The translations under genes and the position numbers were made by a program. Positions 56,013 to 64,000 of a stretch of DNA of 64,000 bases are shown one piece after another. The notes under the pieces were generated by a model. It did not search any database, was not told the DNA's origin, and saw only the letters and a program-made list of their open reading frames with translations. The DNA is from Belliella alkalica (GTDB lineage Bacteria; Bacteroidota; Bacteroidia; Cytophagales; Cyclobacteriaceae), in the NCBI RefSeq assembly GCF_022549785.1, contig NZ_JAKZGO010000003.1, forward strand, positions 258,167 to 322,166, read 5' to 3'. Within the stretch, counting starts at the first letter, position 1, and every line of letters starts with the position of its first letter.

Positions 56013-57971
56013 ATGACACATATTGTAAAAAGGGTATTCCTTTTACTTCTAGTTTTGACAGGGGTTACTAACCTTGAGGCTCAGCAAGTAAAAGACAATA
56101 AAGATGCTGCTTTTACCGAGTTTGGTTACAGACAAGGGACAGCTTACAGGTCTGCCACGGGCAAGCCAGGACCAAATTATTGGCAAAATAAATCTGATTA
56201 TGTCATTAACGTTGAGTTGGATGAAGAGAATCATTCAGTAAAAGGTTCTTGGACGATTACTTACACAAACAACAGCCCAGAAGTTTTAGATTTCATTTGG
56301 CTTTTTTTAGAGCAAAATAGATTTACAGAAGAGTCAAGAGGGACATTGACCACGCCAGTTCAGGGGAATCGATACAGTGGAGATGTCGATGGTGGATATA
56401 CTATCGATAATGTGAAGGCTAGCTTATCAGGAAGAAACAAAGCTGTCAGTAATGAGTATTTGATTTCAGATACCAGAATGCAAGTTGTTTTTGCGGAACC
56501 TATTCCTGCAAATGGTGGAGTAGGTACCGTTTCTATGGATTTTGAATATAAGATACCTGTCAAAGGAATGGATAGAATGGGGAGATTGGATGTGAAAGAT
56601 GGGACAATCTATGCTATGGCTCAGTGGTACCCAAGAGTTGCGGTGCTTGATGATGTGACTGGTTGGAATACAGACCCTTACTTAGGGGCTGGGGAGTTTT
56701 ATTTGGGATATGGAGACTTTGATTATAAAGTAACTGTCCCTTTTGATCATATCGTAGTAGGATCGGGCGAGCTTCAGAATCCAAGTCAAGTCCTGACAAG
56801 GGAGCAACAAAATAGAATGAAAAATGCAGCTGAGAGTGATCAAAGAGTATACATCATCAATCCGGATGAAGTGGGTGACCATGCCAATATCAGACCGAGA
56901 CAGGATGGAAAGCTTACTTGGCACTTTAAAATGAACAACAGTAGAGATGTTGCTTTTGCATCATCAAAAGCATTTATTTGGGATGCAGTAGGAGCGAATC
57001 TTCCAAGTGGGAAAAGGATAATTGCCCAATCTGTGTACCCAAAGGAAAGTGATGGTGAAGATGCTTGGGGAAGATCTACTGAGTACAGCAAAGCGTCGAT
57101 TGAGCATTACTCTGAAATGTGGTATGAATACCCATATCCAGTGGCGGTAAATGTTGCTGCGGACATCGGAGGAATGGAATATCCTGGATTGAATTTCTGT
57201 AGCTACAAGTCAAAAGGGGAGTCGCTATGGGGTGTTACTGATCATGAATTTGGTCATAATTGGTTCCCGATGATTGTTGGTACCAATGAAAGAAGACATG
57301 CATGGATGGATGAAGGTTTCAATACTTTTATCAATTACTACAGCTACTTGGCTTTCAATAATGGTGAGTACACCAACGATCTTATTCAGACCAGAAAATA
57401 TTTGGGTTGGTTGACCAATGATAACAGAGAGCCAATAGCAACTCATGCAGATAGAACTCAAAGCAATAACTTGGGTATGGTAGCTTATATGAAGCCTGCA
57501 TTGGGGCTGATTATGCTTAGAGAATACATTTTGGGTCATGAAAGGTTTGATAAAGCATTTCGTTCTTACATCAAAACTTGGGCTTATAAGCATCCACAGC
57601 CTACCGATTTCTTCAATCACGTAGAAAATGTGTCAGGGGAAAATTTGGACTGGTTCTGGAAAGGTTGGTTTTATAGCAATGCAAACATTGACTTGTCTGT
57701 GGACGGTGTCTATCCTTATGGGGCCAATTATATTGTAGTTTTTTCAAACAAGGGAGATATGCCAATGCCTGTCAATTTTGAAGTGACTTATGAGGATGGA
57801 GAAAAGGAAAGAAGGTCATTGCCTGTCGAAGTTTGGTTCAAAGGAAATACTTGGCAGCACTTATTGAAGGTGGACAAAAAAGTAGTTAAAGTCGAGATCG
57901 ATCCTGATAAAATCATCACAGATGTGAACGCAGGAAATGATGTATGGCCTTCCGCACTTTACGAAAAGTAA
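56013..57971 (+). CDS. Secreted M1 family zinc metallopeptidase
   Basis: A 652-residue gluzincin with a signal peptide (cleavage near LEAQ). H411-E412-F-G-H415 and E434 (DEGF) give HExxH-18-E, and the exopeptidase motif GGMEYPG lies before it, so it is an aminopeptidase-like M1 enzyme. The catalytic domain is framed by N-terminal beta sheets and a short C-terminal part. It probably trims peptides in the periplasm or outside the cell. A terminator follows at 58021. Confidence 0.93.
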   Translation: MTHIVKRVFLLLLVLTGVTNLEAQQVKDNKDAAFTEFGYRQGTAYRSATGKPGPNYWQNKSDYVINVELDEENHSVKGSWTITYTNNSPEVLDFIWLFLEQNRFTEESRGTLTTPVQGNRYSGDVDGGYTIDNVKASLSGRNKAVSNEYLISDTRMQVVFAEPIPANGGVGTVSMDFEYKIPVKGMDRMGRLDVKDGTIYAMAQWYPRVAVLDDVTGWNTDPYLGAGEFYLGYGDFDYKVTVPFDHIVVGSGELQNPSQVLTREQQNRMKNAAESDQRVYIINPDEVGDHANIRPRQDGKLTWHFKMNNSRDVAFASSKAFIWDAVGANLPSGKRIIAQSVYPKESDGEDAWGRSTEYSKASIEHYSEMWYEYPYPVAVNVAADIGGMEYPGLNFCSYKSKGESLWGVTDHEFGHNWFPMIVGTNERRHAWMDEGFNTFINYYSYLAFNNGEYTNDLIQTRKYLGWLTNDNREPIATHADRTQSNNLGMVAYMKPALGLIMLREYILGHERFDKAFRSYIKTWAYKHPQPTDFFNHVENVSGENLDWFWKGWFYSNANIDLSVDGVYPYGANYIVVFSNKGDMPMPVNFEVTYEDGEKERRSLPVEVWFKGNTWQHLLKVDKKVVKVEIDPDKIITDVNAGNDVWPSALYEK

Positions 57972-58020
57972 TTAGGGGGCAATTAGAATTTTTCAGCAAA
58001 CAGCTCTTCTTGAAAGAGTA

Positions 58021-58069
58021 CTAAATAAAAAAAGTGAAAGGTTGAGTCCTTTCACTTTTTTTATTTAGT
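58021..58069. terminator. Terminator after the M1 peptidase gene
   Basis: AAATAAAAAAAGTGAAAGG pairs with CCTTTCACTTTTTTTATTT across a 6-base loop; works on both strands in principle. Confidence 0.85.
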
Positions 58070-58070
58070 A

Positions 58071-58256
58071 CTTTATGTATCCGCTTTCTTACCAGAAGCC
58101 AACCTTTGATATGTTTTAAGTCAACTGATTCAAAAGTAACTATTCTACTTATAACTCTTGTGCGCTTCGCCTATGCACACAGGCGCGACACAAGCAGCGA
58201 TTATCCGCATTATTTAATTGACAAATTCGACTACTTGTCCCATTACTGATAATCAT
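58071..58256 (+). mobile_element. MITE-like element E
   Basis: A 185-bp element with left end ATGTATCCGCTTTCTTACC and right end complement ATGATTATC. It is flanked by the direct repeat ATTTAGTA (58063-58070 and 58257-58264), consistent with a target duplication; the right copy overlaps the stop codon of the VOC gene. Its interior matches elements F and G. Confidence 0.7.
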
Positions 58257-58258
58257 AT

Positions 58259-58699
58259 TTAGTATTCATCATTAACCTCTATCCAATAGCCATCAGGATC
58301 TCTAAGGTAAATTTGTTGTACGCCATCTGGACGGATGTTTATTTTTCCTTTTTCTCCGGGCCAATCTTCAAATGCAATTTTGTGTTTTTCCAGGTTTTTG
58401 ATAAAATCACCCATGTCAGTTATGCTAAAACAAAGGTGGTTTATTTTGTTAATAGTGACAGGTTCCCACACATCTTCAATGATATGAAGTTGGACATTGT
58501 TTCCAATATCAAACCATGCATGTAAACCGTCTTTAAAAGGTTCGTCAATTTCTTTGAAATTTAATACGTCTCTATAAAAATCAGCACTTCGCTGCAAGTC
58601 ACTTACATAAACGGCGATATGGGTTATTTTTACTTGTGCCTGAATATTTTCACTCATTAGTATAAAGCTTAGCGTTAAAGTTAGAATAAATGATTTCAT
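58259..58699 (-). CDS. VOC family protein (glyoxalase/dioxygenase fold), exported
   Basis: A 146-residue protein with a signal peptide (cleavage near IQAQ) and one vicinal-oxygen-chelate domain: KITHIAVYVSDLQRSADFYRDVLNFKE, then HLCFSITDMGDFIKNLEKH and IYLRDPDGYWIEVNDEY. The metal ligands His, His and Glu are in place as in lactoylglutathione lyase-like proteins. Export is unusual for such enzymes. Its stop overlaps the flank of MITE E. Confidence 0.85.
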   Translation of the reverse strand: MKSFILTLTLSFILMSENIQAQVKITHIAVYVSDLQRSADFYRDVLNFKEIDEPFKDGLHAWFDIGNNVQLHIIEDVWEPVTINKINHLCFSITDMGDFIKNLEKHKIAFEDWPGEKGKINIRPDGVQQIYLRDPDGYWIEVNDEY

Positions 58700-58783
58700 C
58701 TGGTTTAGGGTTATATAATCACTAAGTTAACAGAATAAAAAGAAAGGTTGAATTATGAGTTGTCATTATCAATAATTAAGTAA

Positions 58784-58935
58784 TATGATTATCCGCAATC
58801 ATGCCACTAATCAATTAAACGATTGTTTTTTGGCAAACTGATACTAATAGATATTGGATATTTATTGATATTGGTTCGAAATCACAGGTTAATTCAATTA
58901 TTTAGATTCTACTGGTATGAAAACGGATATACATA
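58784..58935 (-). mobile_element. MITE-like element D with 9-bp target duplication
   Basis: A 150-bp inverted copy of element C. ATTAAGTAA is found directly on both sides (58775-58783 and 58935-58943), a clear target-site duplication. The ends are ATGATTATCCGC and ATGTATATCCG (complement). Confidence 0.85.
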
Positions 58936-59099
58936 TTAAGTAAATATGATGGTTCTGTTATTCGCTTTTTTTTACATCAGCGAGGAGTGATCAATCTAAA
59001 TTTTTAATAAATCAAAAGAAAGGCGGGTAGTAATTGCTTTTGGAAAAGTGGGCGACGTCCTGAGACCATCTGGAAGAGACTTTCTGATAGATATAAAAT

Positions 59100-59138
59100 A
59101 AAAAAAGGGAGATCATTAATTTGGTCTCCCTTTTTTGT
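59100..59138 (-). terminator. Terminator after the CtpA gene
   Basis: AAAAAAGGGAGA/TCTCCCTTTTTT with a 12-base loop, 12 bases after the minus-strand stop; A-run gives the T-run on the minus strand. Confidence 0.85.
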
Positions 59139-59149
59139 ATTAGGGTTAA

Positions 59150-60790
59150 TTATTCATTTGTATTTGCGGATAGAGCAAGCTTCTCTGCTTCATCAAACAA
59201 CTTGATCGCTTGTAGGTATATTTCGTTGATGTCGTTGATTACCTTATAGTAAGCATTATCATCGAAGATGTTCCTTCCCATGTTAGCTTTAATAAGTGTC
59301 TTGAGATAGTCTTTGGATTTATTGAAGTCTTTTTCTTCAAATTTAACTTTGTTTCTTTCTCCTACTTTTATCAGTGCTTGAAGCATTTCGTCTGACACTT
59401 GATACTTGCTGTAGTAGTCTTCAAAGCTCATTCCATCAAACTTCTTCTTGTTTTTGTCTAAGTATTCAAGAACAAACTCTCTAGCCGAGTCCGAATTGAA
59501 AAGTCTGTTGACGTAAGAGCTAGACATAGTGGTGTCCAATGGTACAAAGAAGTCTGGCATTATTCCACCTCCGCCATAAACGGCTCTTCCTGATTTGGTT
59601 TCATATCTAAGGCTATCATTGAATTTAACACTGTCAGCAGAGAAAAACTCACCGTGCTCAAACCTTTTGATCCAATCCAAACTGTATTCATCCTCGTTGT
59701 CTCCATAAGGTTTTTGGATAGATCTTCCAGAAGGAGTGAAATACCTTGCGATAGTCAGTCTTAATTCAGCTCCATCAGAAAGTGGTATTGGCATTTGTAC
59801 CAGCCCTTTACCAAAAGACCTTCTACCTACAATTAGTCCTCTGTCATTGTCTTGAATTGCACCTGCCACAATCTCAGAAGCTGAGGCACTTCCTTCATTA
59901 ATCAAAACGATTACAGATCCTTCCTCAAAATCACCTTGTTTTACTGCGAAGGCCTTTTGATTAAACTTATTCGTTTTTCCTTCTTGGGACACGATTACAG
60001 CGTTGCTTCCTAAGATTTCATCTGCTATATTGATAGCAGCTCCCATATATCCTCCGGGGTTACTCTGCAGATCTAACACTAGCTTGGTCATACCCTGTTC
60101 CTTAAGTTCAGAAACTGATTTTTTGAACTCTTCGTAGGTTGTGGCTGCAAACCTAGTCACTTTAATGTATCCTACCTCATCATTTATCATATAGGAAGCA
60201 TTGATAGAATATTGAGGTATCTTATCTCTCACAATATCGAACTTGATAAGATCTCTTTGGGATTTTCTCTTTACTTCAACTTCTACCACACTTCCGCTAG
60301 GGCCCCTCAATAAGCTGAATACATCATTATTTGTAATTCCTGTTCCTGCAACAGTTTCACCATCTACTTTGATGATTTGATCACCTGATTGGATCCCTAA
60401 TTTCTCTGAAGGACCACCTGTAAGTGGTGCTACTACATAAATAGTGTCTCTGATAATGCCAAATTCTACACCAATTCCATCAAAATTCCCTTCAAGTTGT
60501 GATTTCGCAAGTGCAGCATCTTTTGCAGGGATGTAGCTGGAATGTGGATCTAACTTCTCCAACATTTTCTCAATTCCAAACTCAACCAACTCATTAGTAT
60601 TCACACTGTCTACATAATCCCTGTTGATATAAGTTACTATTTCCTGAAGTTTATAAATAGCAGCTTTCAGGTCATTTCTGTCTGTTTTTGGTTCAGCAAA
60701 AGTAGCACCTATCCAAACTCCCGCAGCAATTGCAAGCGCGATAATGATTGGAAGACGGACCTGTGCTTTTGTGTTTTTAATTTCGCTCAC
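59150..60790 (-). CDS. C-terminal processing peptidase, S41 family (CtpA)
   Basis: A 546-residue serine protease with an N-terminal membrane/signal segment, a PDZ domain (about residues 90-180, GIGVEFGIIRDTIYVVAPL, GDQIIKVDGETV) and the S41 catalytic part: the nucleophile Ser in NEGSASASEIVAGAIQD and the Lys in VGRRSFGKGLVQ. It trims periplasmic proteins from their C-termini. The family is secure. Confidence 0.93.
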   Translation of the reverse strand: MSEIKNTKAQVRLPIIIALAIAAGVWIGATFAEPKTDRNDLKAAIYKLQEIVTYINRDYVDSVNTNELVEFGIEKMLEKLDPHSSYIPAKDAALAKSQLEGNFDGIGVEFGIIRDTIYVVAPLTGGPSEKLGIQSGDQIIKVDGETVAGTGITNNDVFSLLRGPSGSVVEVEVKRKSQRDLIKFDIVRDKIPQYSINASYMINDEVGYIKVTRFAATTYEEFKKSVSELKEQGMTKLVLDLQSNPGGYMGAAINIADEILGSNAVIVSQEGKTNKFNQKAFAVKQGDFEEGSVIVLINEGSASASEIVAGAIQDNDRGLIVGRRSFGKGLVQMPIPLSDGAELRLTIARYFTPSGRSIQKPYGDNEDEYSLDWIKRFEHGEFFSADSVKFNDSLRYETKSGRAVYGGGGIMPDFFVPLDTTMSSSYVNRLFNSDSAREFVLEYLDKNKKKFDGMSFEDYYSKYQVSDEMLQALIKVGERNKVKFEEKDFNKSKDYLKTLIKANMGRNIFDDNAYYKVINDINEIYLQAIKLFDEAEKLALSANTNE

Positions 60791-60906
60791 GATATCCTCT
60801 GGTTATTTTTTAATTACTTTATTGGAAATTCTTCAAATATACTACATAACTGAATTTTTATGCAATTCGTTTTTATAAACGCAATAAATTCAATTTAGAT
60901 AAAGAA

Positions 60907-60940
60907 TTTGGGCAATTTCTCTTAAAATGCTTTACTTTTG
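60907..60940 (+). promoter_or_regulatory. Promoter of the hemerythrin-ruvX-def operon
   Basis: TTTG at 60907-60910 and TACTTTTG at 60933-60940 with a 22-base spacer; the ATG at 60946 is almost at the expected transcript start, so the leader would be very short. Confidence 0.55.
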
Positions 60941-60945
60941 TCTAT

Positions 60946-61704
60946 ATGTTGAATCCAAAAGATATACAAAAGTCTCGAATCAAAGAACTCGTATCTGAGA
61001 ATTATGTTTTTGCGGCTGTTTTGCATTATTTTGGAATAAATTTTTATCAATATGAGGAGAATTCTTTGCTAGAGGTTTGTAAGAAATTCAAAGTAAACCC
61101 TAATCACCTTGTAGAAGAATTGGAAGTGTGGGCAAACAGAAAGGAGCCTAAATCAGAAGAGCTGTACTTACATCCAATAGAGGTTCTGGTAGCTTATCTC
61201 AAAAAGAAACACTATTTCTTTGTTAGACAAGAGTTGCCCTTTTTATCAAATATGGTCACAGGCATCAGTAGAGATGATAAATATGCTGGAATATTGTCAG
61301 ACCTAAGGATTATGTTTCCTTTGTTTGTAGAAGATTTTATCCACCATATTCACGAAGAAGAAAGTCGCGTATTCAAAAGAATTCAGTTATTGCAAGAAAT
61401 AGAATCAGGAGGATTTAGATTAAATGATGCATTGACGATTTTGGAAGAAAGTCCAATTAAATCCATGGCGCATGCTCATGAGGATCATGATGATGAAATG
61501 GTGGGGATCAGAAAATTAACAAAAAATTATGAGTTGCCAGAAGACGCTCCCCTCAGCATGAAAATTCTCTACAGTGAACTTCAGAATTTTGAGAAAGAGC
61601 TTATCATTCATGCTAAAATCGAAGACGAGCTTCTATTTCCAAAAGCGGTAGAATTGGAAAAAGAAGTGCTTCGAATGGTGAAAAAACAAATTAGCAGTAA
61701 TTAA
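60946..61704 (+). CDS. RIC-like hemerythrin domain protein
   Basis: A 252-residue protein that follows the plan of RIC/ScdA/YtfE (repair of iron centres): an N-terminal DUF542-like part (ELVSENYVFAAVLHYFGINF) and a hemerythrin-like four-helix part with ligands such as HIHEEESRVF, MAHAHEDHDDEM and HAKIEDELLFP. The Cys-Cys pair normally after GI(D/N)F is Tyr-Gln here. It may bind a diiron centre and respond to nitrosative stress; the function is inferred. It leads an operon with ruvX and def. Confidence 0.78.
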   Translation: MLNPKDIQKSRIKELVSENYVFAAVLHYFGINFYQYEENSLLEVCKKFKVNPNHLVEELEVWANRKEPKSEELYLHPIEVLVAYLKKKHYFFVRQELPFLSNMVTGISRDDKYAGILSDLRIMFPLFVEDFIHHIHEEESRVFKRIQLLQEIESGGFRLNDALTILEESPIKSMAHAHEDHDDEMVGIRKLTKNYELPEDAPLSMKILYSELQNFEKELIIHAKIEDELLFPKAVELEKEVLRMVKKQISSN

Positions 61705-62117
61705 TGAGTAGGGTTTTAGCAATTGATTTGGGAACCAAAAGAACAGGTATTGCAGTTACAGATGTTCTTAAGATTACAGCAAATCCACTAGAAACGATTG
61801 AAACATCAAAGCTCGTAGATTTTCTTACGAATTATTTCCAAAAGGAAGAAGTGGAGGTAATCGTCTTGGGGTATCCGAAATCACTGGATGGTTCTGACAA
61901 TGAAATGACACCAAGAGTAATTAGCTTAAAGGATCGTTTGGGGAAAATATTTGTAGACAAGAAAATTGTACTCGTGGATGAAAGGTTCACCTCAAAGATG
62001 GCTATGCAAAGCATGATCACTATGGGGAGCAAAAAGAAAGACAGAAAAGAAAAAGCAGGCAATCTTGACAAAATAAGCGCCGCAATTATATTACAAACCT
62101 ATTTACAGCAATTATGA
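61704..62117 (+). CDS. ruvX: Putative pre-16S rRNA nuclease / Holliday junction resolvase-like RuvX (YqgF)
   Basis: A 137-residue RNase H-fold protein: RVLAIDLGTKRTGIAVTD at the start has the catalytic Asp, VIVLGYPKSLDGSDNE and LVDERFTSKMA follow, and DKISAAIILQTYL holds the last acidic residue. YqgF proteins process the 5' end of 16S rRNA; a junction-resolving activity is also reported. The ATG overlaps the previous stop by one base and its end overlaps def by four. Confidence 0.93.
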   Translation: MSRVLAIDLGTKRTGIAVTDVLKITANPLETIETSKLVDFLTNYFQKEEVEVIVLGYPKSLDGSDNEMTPRVISLKDRLGKIFVDKKIVLVDERFTSKMAMQSMITMGSKKKDRKEKAGNLDKISAAIILQTYLQQL

Positions 62118-62668
62118 TTTATCCGATAGTAGCATACGGAAATCCAATATTAAAAAAAGAAGCAGAGGAAATTAATGAAGGTGATGATATCTCCACATTG
62201 ATCAAAGACATGTATAGCACCATGGACCATGCAAGTGGTGTGGGACTGGCAGCGCCTCAAATCAATCAAGGGATTAGATTGTTTGTGATAGATAGTTCTT
62301 TGATGCTCGATGAGGAAGATGAAGAAACTGGAATCCGTAGAGCATTTATCAATCCAATCATTTTGGATGAATACGGCGATAATTATGGTTTTGAAGAAGG
62401 TTGTCTGAGTATCCCTGAAGTGAGAGCTGAAATCATCAGACCTGAGAAGCTTACTATCGAGTATTATGATGAGAATTGGAATTTGAAAGAAGAGGAATTC
62501 TCAGGTATGACTGCCCGTGTCATCCAACACGAATATGATCATTTGGAAGGAATTCTTTTTATTGATTATCTAAAAGGTTTGAAAAAAAGGATGGTTCAAA
62601 GCAAGTTGATAGAAGTAAGTAAAGGGAAAATTTCCACAGACTATAGAATGATTTACCCATTGAGATAA
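62114..62668 (+). CDS. def: Peptide deformylase
   Basis: A 184-residue metalloenzyme that removes the formyl group from nascent proteins. All three motifs are present: GVGLAAPQI, EGCLSIP with metal ligand C97, and QHEYDHLEG with H139, E140 and H143. Translationally coupled to ruvX (ATGA). A strong terminator follows. Confidence 0.97.
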   Translation: MIYPIVAYGNPILKKEAEEINEGDDISTLIKDMYSTMDHASGVGLAAPQINQGIRLFVIDSSLMLDEEDEETGIRRAFINPIILDEYGDNYGFEEGCLSIPEVRAEIIRPEKLTIEYYDENWNLKEEEFSGMTARVIQHEYDHLEGILFIDYLKGLKKRMVQSKLIEVSKGKISTDYRMIYPLR

Positions 62669-62674
62669 ATCTAG

Positions 62675-62708
62675 GCCAACAGAAATTAAAGTCTGTTGGC
62701 TTTTTTTT
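62675..62708 (+). terminator. Terminator after def
   Basis: GCCAACAGA/TCTGTTGGC with an 8-base loop followed by eight T. Confidence 0.9.
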
Positions 62709-62780
62709 AAATTTTCTTTTTTCGGAAAATACTTATTCCTTCAAACAATCAATTTGGCACTTTCTCAATCCTAAAGCAAT

Positions 62781-63605
62781 ATGAAAAATAAACCAAATCT
62801 AAAAATAGCACTGATTCAAACAGATCTTTATTGGCACGATAAGACAGCCAATTTTAGCATGCTGGAAGAAAAGATTTGGGAAATCGATGGAGAGGTCGAT
62901 CTGATAATATTGCCAGAAATGTTTTCGACGGGCTTTACCATGGAAGTAAAAGAATATGGGGAGCCGATGAATTTCACTGCCTGCAAATGGCTGAAACAAA
63001 TGGCAGCACAGACAGGGGCGGTAGTTACAGGAAGTGTGATTATCAAAGAAGGAGATGATTATTACAACAGAATGCTTTGGGCTTGCCCAGATGGGGAATT
63101 GATGCACTATGATAAAAGACACCTCTTCAGAATGGCAAATGAAGACGAGCATTTCTCAATGGGTCAAGAAAGAAGAATTTTCCAGATAAAAGGATGGAAT
63201 ATCCTGCCGCAGATATGTTACGATCTTAGATTTCCAGTTTGGTCTAGGAATACTTCTAAGGATGGGAAAATGGATTATGATATCTCTATCTACATAGCTA
63301 GTTGGCCAAAGCCGAGAATAAGCGCGTGGGACATTCTTTTGCAGGCCAGAGCAGTGGAGAATTTGGTATATTCTATAGGTGTAAATAGAATTGGTGAGGA
63401 TGGGAACGGAGTTCTTTATTCAGGAAACTCTGCAGTGTATAACTTCAAAGGTGATCAATTAATGTTTTCCAAAGACCAAGAGCAAACTTTGATTGTTGAA
63501 TTAAATTTCGAAGCACTTAATTCGTTTAGACAAAAATTTCCAGCATGGAAAGATTCAGATAATTTTCAAATCATAGAATCAAGGACAAAGCAGAACTCAA
63601 ATTAG
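62781..63605 (+). CDS. Nitrilase/omega-amidase family hydrolase (YafV-like)
   Basis: A 274-residue carbon-nitrogen hydrolase with the Glu-Lys-Cys triad: LIILPEMFSTGF (Glu), YDKRHLFRMANEDEHF (Lys) and QICYDLRFPVWSRN (Cys). The sequence is close in pattern to omega-amidase YafV, which hydrolyses alpha-ketoglutaramate in the methionine/glutamine transamination cycle. The substrate assignment is inference. Confidence 0.9.
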   Translation: MKNKPNLKIALIQTDLYWHDKTANFSMLEEKIWEIDGEVDLIILPEMFSTGFTMEVKEYGEPMNFTACKWLKQMAAQTGAVVTGSVIIKEGDDYYNRMLWACPDGELMHYDKRHLFRMANEDEHFSMGQERRIFQIKGWNILPQICYDLRFPVWSRNTSKDGKMDYDISIYIASWPKPRISAWDILLQARAVENLVYSIGVNRIGEDGNGVLYSGNSAVYNFKGDQLMFSKDQEQTLIVELNFEALNSFRQKFPAWKDSDNFQIIESRTKQNSN

Positions 63606-63733
63606 ATTCCATAAGGCTAATCAATCTTTGAAACTGCGATTTTTTGATTAATTTAGCCCGAATTTTAATAGAAAGATAAAAAGGCCACTTTCTCTTGCGT
63701 TTTTATCATTATACTTCATATATATCAAATTAA

Positions 63734-64000
<267 letters not shown>

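Larger units (their letters stand above)
58700..59149. other. Intergenic region holding MITE D and a terminator
   Basis: Contains MITE-like element D, and at 59005-59098 a stretch (GGAAAAGTGGGCGACGTCCTG) with a more coding-like look whose frame ends in TAA at 59096; it is too short and without start to call a gene. A terminator for the CtpA gene is at 59100-59138. Confidence 0.5.

Noticed and set aside
59005-59098. Gene remnant with frame FGKVGDVLRPSGRDFLIDIK
   Set aside because: The frame is short, has an upstream stop and no recognised similarity; it may be chance.

Overview
The window looks like a chromosomal segment of a Bacteroidota bacterium, order Cytophagales, most likely a member of the Cyclobacteriaceae (Algoriphagus/Belliella-like). 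This is judged from protein content and not from a database search. The DNA is AT-rich. Promoters, where visible, follow the Bacteroidota pattern TTTG-N17-22-TAnnTTTG. Many products are Bacteroidota-typical lipoproteins, TonB-type receptors, DUF4221, DUF4421, 6-bladed beta-propeller and NIPSNAP proteins. No phage, rRNA operon, CRISPR array or intact transposase gene is visible.

Layout. 1-4.9 kb: 3' end of a phoH-like gene, a GNAT acetyltransferase, an outer-membrane protein, ComEC, an enoyl-CoA hydratase and a small PD-(D/E)XK-like GxxExxY gene. 4.9-6.15 kb: 13 tandem copies of a 95-97 bp hairpin-forming unit. 6.2-12.6 kb: a closely packed run, recQ, conserved gene, Nudix, thioesterase, TPR lipoprotein and Sua5/TsaC, followed by pgk. 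12.6-14.5 kb: two genes between inverted 150-bp MITE-like elements. 14.5-18.7 kb: secreted or lipoprotein genes, including a DUF4221 gene broken by one stop codon. 19-31.6 kb: pruA, a YjjG-type nucleotidase, an ArsR regulator, an Xaa-Pro peptidase, a BlaI/M56 pair, a PafA-like phosphatase, homogentisate dioxygenase, a GOLPH3-like protein and CsbD. 31.9-40.4 kb: a second recQ, a serpin and methylmalonyl-CoA mutase mutA-mutB. 40.4-48.4 kb: a DUF389 membrane protein, a marR-ferredoxin reductase-ferredoxin group, an aminotransferase and glycosyltransferases. 49-54 kb: a candidate small RNA, DUF4421, an ALDH7-type dehydrogenase, two identical tRNA-Val genes and a PagL-like protein. 53.6-59 kb: a TonB receptor, M1 peptidase and VOC protein between two nearly identical inverted MITEs. 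59-64 kb: CtpA protease, a RIC-like hemerythrin protein, ruvX, def, a nitrilase-family amidase and the start of monomeric isocitrate dehydrogenase.

Function. The metabolic genes lean to amino-acid and organic-acid breakdown: proline/glutamate semialdehyde (pruA), tyrosine (homogentisate dioxygenase), lysine (ALDH7), propionate or branched-chain carbon (mutA-mutB, LiuC-like hydratase) and the TCA cycle (icd). DNA repair and recombination functions recur (two RecQ helicases, RuvX, ComEC, a PD-(D/E)XK-like protein).

The most unusual non-coding content is (i) the 13-unit array wedged between the GxxExxY gene and recQ, (ii) an interspersed family of about 150-190 bp elements with ATGnnTATCCGC ends, at least seven copies, some in inverted pairs around genes, (iii) GC-rich compound REP-like palindromes, and (iv) a candidate structured small RNA at about 49.0 kb.
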